Shown here: piece by piece, positions 58,730-64,000 of the stretch
Position numbering within the stretch: the first letter of the stretch is position 1
Layout: each line of letters starts with the position of its first letter
DNA from: Mytilisepta virgata
Taxonomy: Eukaryota; Mollusca; Bivalvia; Mytilida; Mytilidae
Assembly (NCBI GenBank): GCA_028015205.1
Contig: CM051516.1
Location: 58,346,230 to 58,410,229 of the forward strand
DNA length: 64,000 nt
Direction: 5' to 3'
Notes under the pieces: model-generated
Databases searched by the model: none
Told to the model about the DNA's origin: nothing
Seen by the model: only the letters and a program-made list of their open reading frames with translations
Position numbers and translations under genes: made by a program

Positions 58730-59890
58730 AAAAGTTAACTGAAGGCGCTCTTCATGCTAAATTTCAGAGGGAGATGGGCCATGGTGATCAACAAAAATCA
58801 AGCCGGCCATAGCATTTTACTAAGCAGAATCATTCGCTATATTTCAACAAAGATTTAGCTTATTAAAAGATACAATTACCATAAACAAATTAAAGACTAT
58901 AAAAGTGAAATATTTCTGTAGGAGGACACTTTAACATTGCAATTCTGGCCAACACTTGAACACGAATAAGCTACCAGTCATTAGGGGTGTGTCGGCAAAA
59001 TAGAAGGGGGTCTTGAAAAAAGGAATACTGTAGTTGGTCAATGTCTTTTACATTTCTGACAAAAGGGGTAGGGGTCACAATTTTTTTCTACACTTAATTG
59101 TAAAGAACAAATATGGATGCCTGATATGTGCAGATAACTGCATAGGAGTGTATAACAATAAAAGTGATGCGAGCTGTGGTATGTGTTGTCTAGGCGAAAA
59201 AAATGACAAAATTTCCTGTTATTATGGCCTTTATGTGTGAAGAAAAAAAAACGGATATGAAGTGGTGTCAGAAACAGACCACAGGAACAGCTATACAAAA
59301 AAAAAACATCCGGAACTTGCAGCTAGTCTTCAATAGTAAAAAACTACGCCACGCTGGAAGCTCTCAAAGACCCATGAGTGGCAGGGTTATACCAGTTCTT
59401 TCTTGTAAGAACCCTCTCCTAATTGAAGCCAACATAGAAATAAAAATACACATGTCAGAATAACAAACAATAAAAATCATTCGATAGAAATCCATCGCAA
59501 GATATCATAAAAGCACAAAAAGGAAATCACAGTATGATATAAGCCACTGACAACACAGTTTATGAAAAAGGGGGAGTTATACGTTTTTGTAATTGGTATG
59601 AAAAGGGCGGTAGGTCACAATTTTTAGGTAACTTCAGTAAGGGGGGGGGGGGGGGTCACGCCTGGAGATAAATAATGATTGGTCCCTAAAGACCACAAAG
59701 CATGTCAAGTTAGTAAACTTGGCATAGAAATACATATATTTCAAATAACTGCAAAACTGTATAAATGATAAAACTTCGTTGTCAATAGATACAAAACAAA
59801 CACGGTTCCCTTTTTCCATGTTACAATGTTCTTAGAATTTTATATCTCGCTGAACAGTATACTGCATACCGCGACCTTGCTGTAAACTAG
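58730..59890. other. Noncoding interval
   Basis: No supported gene; a G-run of about 15 at 59641-59655. Overlapping frames at 59034-59463 lack recognised domains. Confidence 0.4.
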
Positions 59891-59891
59891 T

Positions 59892-59935
59892 AACAAGAGG
59901 CTCCAAAGAGCCTGAGACGCTCACCTGTTACTTTT
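59892..59935 (+). mobile_element. 5' end of a GCTCACCTGG-family element
   Basis: AACAAGAGGCTCCAAAGAGC, then CTGAGACGCTCACCTG, matches the family start with its hairpin. The body after it does not show clear units, so only the end is called. Confidence 0.6.
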
Positions 59936-61534
59936 TGTGTAGATCTTGCACAAATGATTTTTTGCTATTGAATGTATACTGTTGCAATCTTCATTCATCG
60001 ACATTTAAAACATTCTGTTCTATCTCCGTTTCAAATCTGTATTTTAAATGTAAATATTTGTGTAACTTTGTTTCCTTATGATATACTTGGAAATCAATTT
60101 ATAAATAAACAGCGTAGGTTTTTCGAAAGTAGGGCAAATAAAATATACTATTTCTACTGAATGCCAAATCATTAAAATTATATATTTTCTTTCTCCCAAA
60201 ATTTGCCAATATATATAATCCTGATGCATTGGCTGCATTTGCTTTAATGGACACAGCCGCCAAAAACTTACCTTTTCTTCCTGTTTTATATGGCTGTCGG
60301 TGTGACGTAAGGTCACATTTTTAAATATTTAAATACTATATCGATCGGATAAAATTTGTTCTTTTTATACTTGTATAGCAACGGAAATTTTCAGAATGAG
60401 GCTGCATACGGGGGGTTTACAGAATAGAGAAAAATTACCTTAGATTACAGACCAGAGAAAAACTACCTGAAATTTAAAAAAAAAACTATACAGAATACTG
60501 ATGTTGTACAATATATAGAATAATTCAAAATTGGATAAAAACTGATAACACTTTTTGTTCTACAAAATCTATCATATTATATTAATACTTCAAACAATCT
60601 TTTATGACATACATGTCACCAGCACCTTATAACTTACCAAACTTGTGTTTTAACGCTTTATCTCTGAGTTTCTGACATAAAATTTTCACGCTATCAAAAT
60701 TTAACATAAAATACATAATTTTAACTGAATAGTAAAAATTTGGAAAAACTTTTTAAATATACAGAATTTCAAACCATAAGATAGTACTTTGTATAAGTTA
60801 TGAAAAGAGTTATAGAACCATTTTAAACTTGTCGGGTGCTGGCATCATACAGGTAACTAAACTTGTCGGATTCTGGCATTACACAGGTAACTAAACTTGT
60901 CGGGTGCTGCCATCACACGGTACAAAATATCATAATTCATATATCTTTCAAAGTACATAAATGTTATTGGAATAAATTGTTTACAGTATTAAGTAAATTG
61001 TAATCTAAGAGGATAATATAAATATATAGTAACTTACAGGTTAAGGCTATGCTGATATTGCAAGATTGGTGTATATAAATACAAACGTGAAAACCGTTTT
61101 TTTTTCAAATCAAGAAACAAGACAGGAGACAGAGGCAACCAAATATACCTTAAATAATACCCGTACGTGAATATCTATAGCTGTTCAATGTAGACATACA
61201 CTGTATCTTTTAACAGAACATTTAACAATATTAAACACACACTGAAGTATAAATTTATGAAAACTTTAGATAGGATTTCTAGTGAAAAAAATTATCAAAA
61301 AGATTTCATCTTTAACAGAGACTTCTAAATTATTCCTGTATAGTAAATCTAAAAGTGAAATAAACATAGACTATTTATTACTAGAACCAAATTTTATAAA
61401 TAGACATACTCATTTTTCCACGAAATAAAGCCGTGTTTGTTTTAAAGTATATTTTAAATGATTGTATGCAGTCTATTTAAAATATTGAACTCAAAACAAA
61501 ATCGATAACAATGATGGTGCGAATTCACTCTATT
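59936..61534. other. AT-rich interval; small minisatellite at 60825-60925
   Basis: Three ~34-bp units of 'aaacttgtcggg.gctggcat' at about 60827, 60859 and 60893. Otherwise no gene or RNA is supported. Confidence 0.5.
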
Positions 61535-61812
61535 AACAATTTTTTTTTTACAAAATTCTCTGAAATATAGGTGAAGATCAAGTTCAAATATTTTCATGCA
61601 GACACATAATAATTTTTCTGAGAAATAAAGCCTAAATTAAATTTTGATTTATTTTAAAATTTATATAAACTTTTTCACTCTAATAACAATTTTTTACAAA
61701 ATTCTCTGAAATATAAGTGATCAAGTTCAAATATTTTCATTCTGACACAATAATTTTTCTGAGAAATAAAGCCTAAACTAAATTTACATTTATTTTAAAA
61801 TTTATTTAAACA
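61535..61812. repeat. Tandem duplication, ~140-bp unit, two copies
   Basis: 'acaaaattctctgaaatata' at 61551 and 61694, each followed by 'caagttcaaatattttcat' and 'tttctgagaaataaagccta'. A diverged piece ('cacgaaataaagccg') lies earlier near 61420. Confidence 0.85.
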
Positions 61813-61929
61813 ACTTGAATCTGAATAAAGAAAATACTATCTAAACATTATTAACACCATTGATTGATTGTTTATTGATTAGTGACACGAGAACATACTG
61901 GTGCGATATTAATATTAACTCTAATCTAT

Positions 61930-62606
61930 AACAAGCCGTTTTACTATTTATTCTAACTTCAAGATATCTAATAAACTTTATAAGATATCTCTTATAATTT
62001 ATAAGATATCTCATATAGGTTTCTTTATAAAAACGAGGTTATATAAAATATCTTATATACTTTATAAGATATCTTATATAGTTTATAATATATCTCATAT
62101 TATTTTCTTTATAAGATATCTTATAAATTATATGTTTGTTTGTTTGTTTAATTGGGGTTTTACGCCGTTTTCAGCACATTTGGCTATTTCGCGGCGGCCA
62201 GTTTTTATTGGTGGAGGAAGACGGAGTACCCGGAGAGAACCACCGACCTTCGGTAGGATCGGAGTCGAACCCCGCCACAGGTGAGATTCGAACTTGACAG
62301 GCTAGTGATCATTAGTAGTCATGACGAACTTCCTAGACCACTCGGCCACCGAGGCCCCTATAAATTATATGAGATATCTTATAAAGTATATAAGTTATCT
62401 TATATAAAAAATGATTATAAGATATCTTATATACTTTTTAAGATATCTTATATACTTTAGTAGATATCTTATATACTTTATAAGATATCTTATAAAAACT
62501 AGATTATATAAGATATATTATATGAGATATCTTATTTATTATATGAGATATCTTATATATTATATGAGATATCTTGAAGTTAGAATAAATAGTAAAACGG
62601 CTTGCC
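61930..62606. mobile_element. AT-rich TIR element made of TAAGATATCTTA palindromes, split by a SINE
   Basis: The left end AAGCCGTTTTACTATTTATT (then CTAACTTCAAGATATC) is the inverted complement of the right end at 62567-62604; the ~37-bp TIR is essentially perfect. The interior is a run of 'aagatatcttata' palindromic units on both sides of the SINE. The element is about 440 bp without the SINE. It has no coding capacity. Confidence 0.85.
62135..62358 (-). mobile_element. Full-length tRNA(Leu/Ser)-type SINE with 13-bp target duplication
   Basis: On the - strand it starts GGGGCCTCGGTGGCCGAGTG (complement ending 62358), has the B box in 'GATTCGAA' and ends in a (caaa)n tail. It is flanked exactly by TATAAATTATATG at 62122-62134 and 62359-62371. 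It is closely similar to the copy at 13353-13621, with a short internal deletion. Confidence 0.92.
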
Positions 62607-62619
62607 ATACTAATCTGTA

Positions 62620-63330
62620 GTAGAAGGATTTTTAACATATACTTTATGGATGACATTAACACCGTTGTGATTTTTAAAAGTTTTTTTTGGCGAAGTTCCC
62701 CCTAAAACTCACGTTCTCGTTTGTTGGATGGGATCAAGTCTAAAATTTTAAAAACCTGCATGGTGTTTGTTCATGACGTGGTTACCTCTGTTTGGCAAGA
62801 ATATATTTAACACAGAGACTTATGTTACAACATTTTCGTTTTGGTTGATCATCTTGGATAGAATCACCTGATATACAACAAAGAAAGGGTCAACTACATA
62901 TCGTTGTCGCAAAGTTTGTTAACAGTGGTTGTGTAGAATCTTCAGTAATTTTTTTATTAGGTTTAATTAGTATTTTAAACCAAAAAGGATAAAAAAATAC
63001 AAGAGGAGCAACCAACATCACGTAATTTAAAGCGACATACAAACCAAAAATACAAAAGACAACATAGAATCATCGAAAACAATAAATACGGAATACACGA
63101 AATCCTATAGAACCAGTAGTGAACCAAAAACTCGGACCAAAGGGTAACCAGTTACTGCACCGTATACAACAACCTTGGTATGGTCCAATTTGTGACGACC
63201 GCGATCATTATCTTGGTTAGTATGTCGGATTATCGAATACACTTCAGAAGGAAGAACACTTCAGGAACCTTTTAAGAAATTGTTTATATTATATTTATTT
63301 ACCAGTTTCAACAATTGGTTAGCTATTCAA
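62620..63330. other. Noncoding interval
   Basis: No gene or clear repeat boundary seen. Confidence 0.4.
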
Positions 63331-63334
63331 AGAC

Positions 63335-63560
63335 TTGTGGCTAGTATGATTTCCCGGACAGTGCACGATTAACGCATAAGCTTATTAAAGAGGGGTACGT
63401 CGTTCATAGGCTGAAGGCATTTTTTCAAAACTTCTACGGTCGTCATCACAAACTTGTAGGTCGTTATTGATTATCAGTTTCTGATCTCGTCGTAGCTTAT
63501 CAATTTCTCTATCATCTGGACTTGACATGCGCAACATTGCAGTTGTTTTACGAGTTCACG
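63335..63560 (+). pseudogene. Reverse transcriptase element, 3' remnant
   Basis: Around 63352-63471 the frame reads DFPDSARLTHKLIKEGYVVH then FYGRHHKLVGRY and a stop, matching the C-terminal part of the two RT remnants at 53787-54842 ('FYGRHH.L..RY'). The YIDD core is absent. The open frame after it (63522-63818) is hydrophobic and unrecognised; it may be the element's 3' flank. Confidence 0.6.
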
Positions 63561-63978
63561 CCAGATTTCAGTGAAGCCATGTTGACCATGTCTTTGTTCT
63601 TGGAATCCATGTTGATCATAATTTTGTTTTGTTTTTTTAGCGTTATTTGTGTTGATTTTGTTTATCTCGTTCTTCTTTTTAACCTTGGTGTTGGTCCTTG
63701 TCTCTACATTTATTATCGTTGGATGATCCTCCGGTCTTCACACAAGAAGATTACAACGTACAAGTTTACACACAAAGGACGACGACCGTCGCCAAGAGAT
63801 GATCTTCGTTCTGGGTAATAAAAAAGCAACCGAACAAAGGAACATGGACATCCTATAAAAACCAAGAGTGATCAGACCATTCAAGTAATCAATCAATCGA
63901 ACATATTTGTGTGATATATTCATATTTAACCTCATCACCCTTCCTTCGGAAGTACCAGTGAATCTTCTAGCAAAATTA

Positions 63979-64000
63979 AACAAGAGGCTCAGAGGGCTGA
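63979..64000 (+). mobile_element. Start of a GCTCACCTGG-family element, cut by the window end
   Basis: AACAAGAGGCTCAGAGGGCT is the family's 5' end, as at 36382 and 59892. The body lies outside the window. Confidence 0.55.

Noticed and set aside
62411..62620. Open frame full of RYLIYY repeats
   Set aside because: Translation of the TAAGATATCTTATA palindromes; not a protein.

Overview
The window looks like nuclear DNA of a bivalve mollusc, most likely a marine mussel (Mytilus or a relative). The evidence is AT-rich DNA with split genes and GT..AG introns, molluscan tRNA-derived SINEs, many short elements with internal tandem repeats of about 160 bp, and a small secreted cysteine-rich peptide gene. 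Nothing prokaryotic is present (no operons, ribosome binding sites or CRISPR). The species call is inference.

Four genes can be supported. (1) On the + strand, the last three coding exons of ribosomal protein eL24 (RPL24) lie at 1-4246, with a 3.7 kb last intron holding a TIR element and a SINE. (2) On the + strand at 17730-20279 is a three-step secreted peptide gene: signal exon, short acidic pro-exon, then two consecutive and interchangeable terminal exons, each encoding a ten-cysteine mature peptide after a Lys-Arg site. (3) On the - strand at 26628-29289 is one long exon for an 883-residue acidic, C-terminally coiled-coil protein that I do not recognise. (4) On the - strand at 51132-57443 is a complete inhibitor-of-apoptosis gene. 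Its BIR domain is split across two exons, then come a 16-nt microexon and a RING exon; the four coding pieces sum to 906 nt (301 aa plus stop) with matching phases.

The rest is mobile and repetitive DNA. 4.3-7 kb: arrays from short nonautonomous elements. 7.0-9.2 kb: an element with roughly 220-bp terminal inverted repeats and a 9-bp target duplication. 9.2-11.7 kb: further TIR-like repeats. 12-13.6 kb: SINEs. 13.67-15.8 kb: a 76-bp satellite of 28 copies, just upstream of the peptide gene. 20.25-22.15 kb: a local duplication that copied the tail of the peptide gene. 23.7-25.5 kb: hairpin, SINE and minisatellite-like elements. 30-38.7 kb: LINE remnants, TIR elements and a large ~162-bp array element. 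41.7-44 kb: a 2.25 kb near-palindrome. 44.2-46.1 kb: two ~160-bp array elements. 53.8-56.3 kb (IAP intron): two degenerate reverse transcriptase copies and a ~285-bp array. 57.5-58.7 kb: another ~160-bp array element. 61.9-62.6 kb: a palindromic AT-rich TIR element split by a full SINE with a perfect 13-bp target duplication.

The two most rewarding loci are the peptide gene with duplicated terminal exons and the IAP gene, whose second BIR half plus microexon forms a frame-neutral 192-nt cassette. The genes show no functional linkage to each other; the layout is that of an ordinary repeat-rich invertebrate locus.
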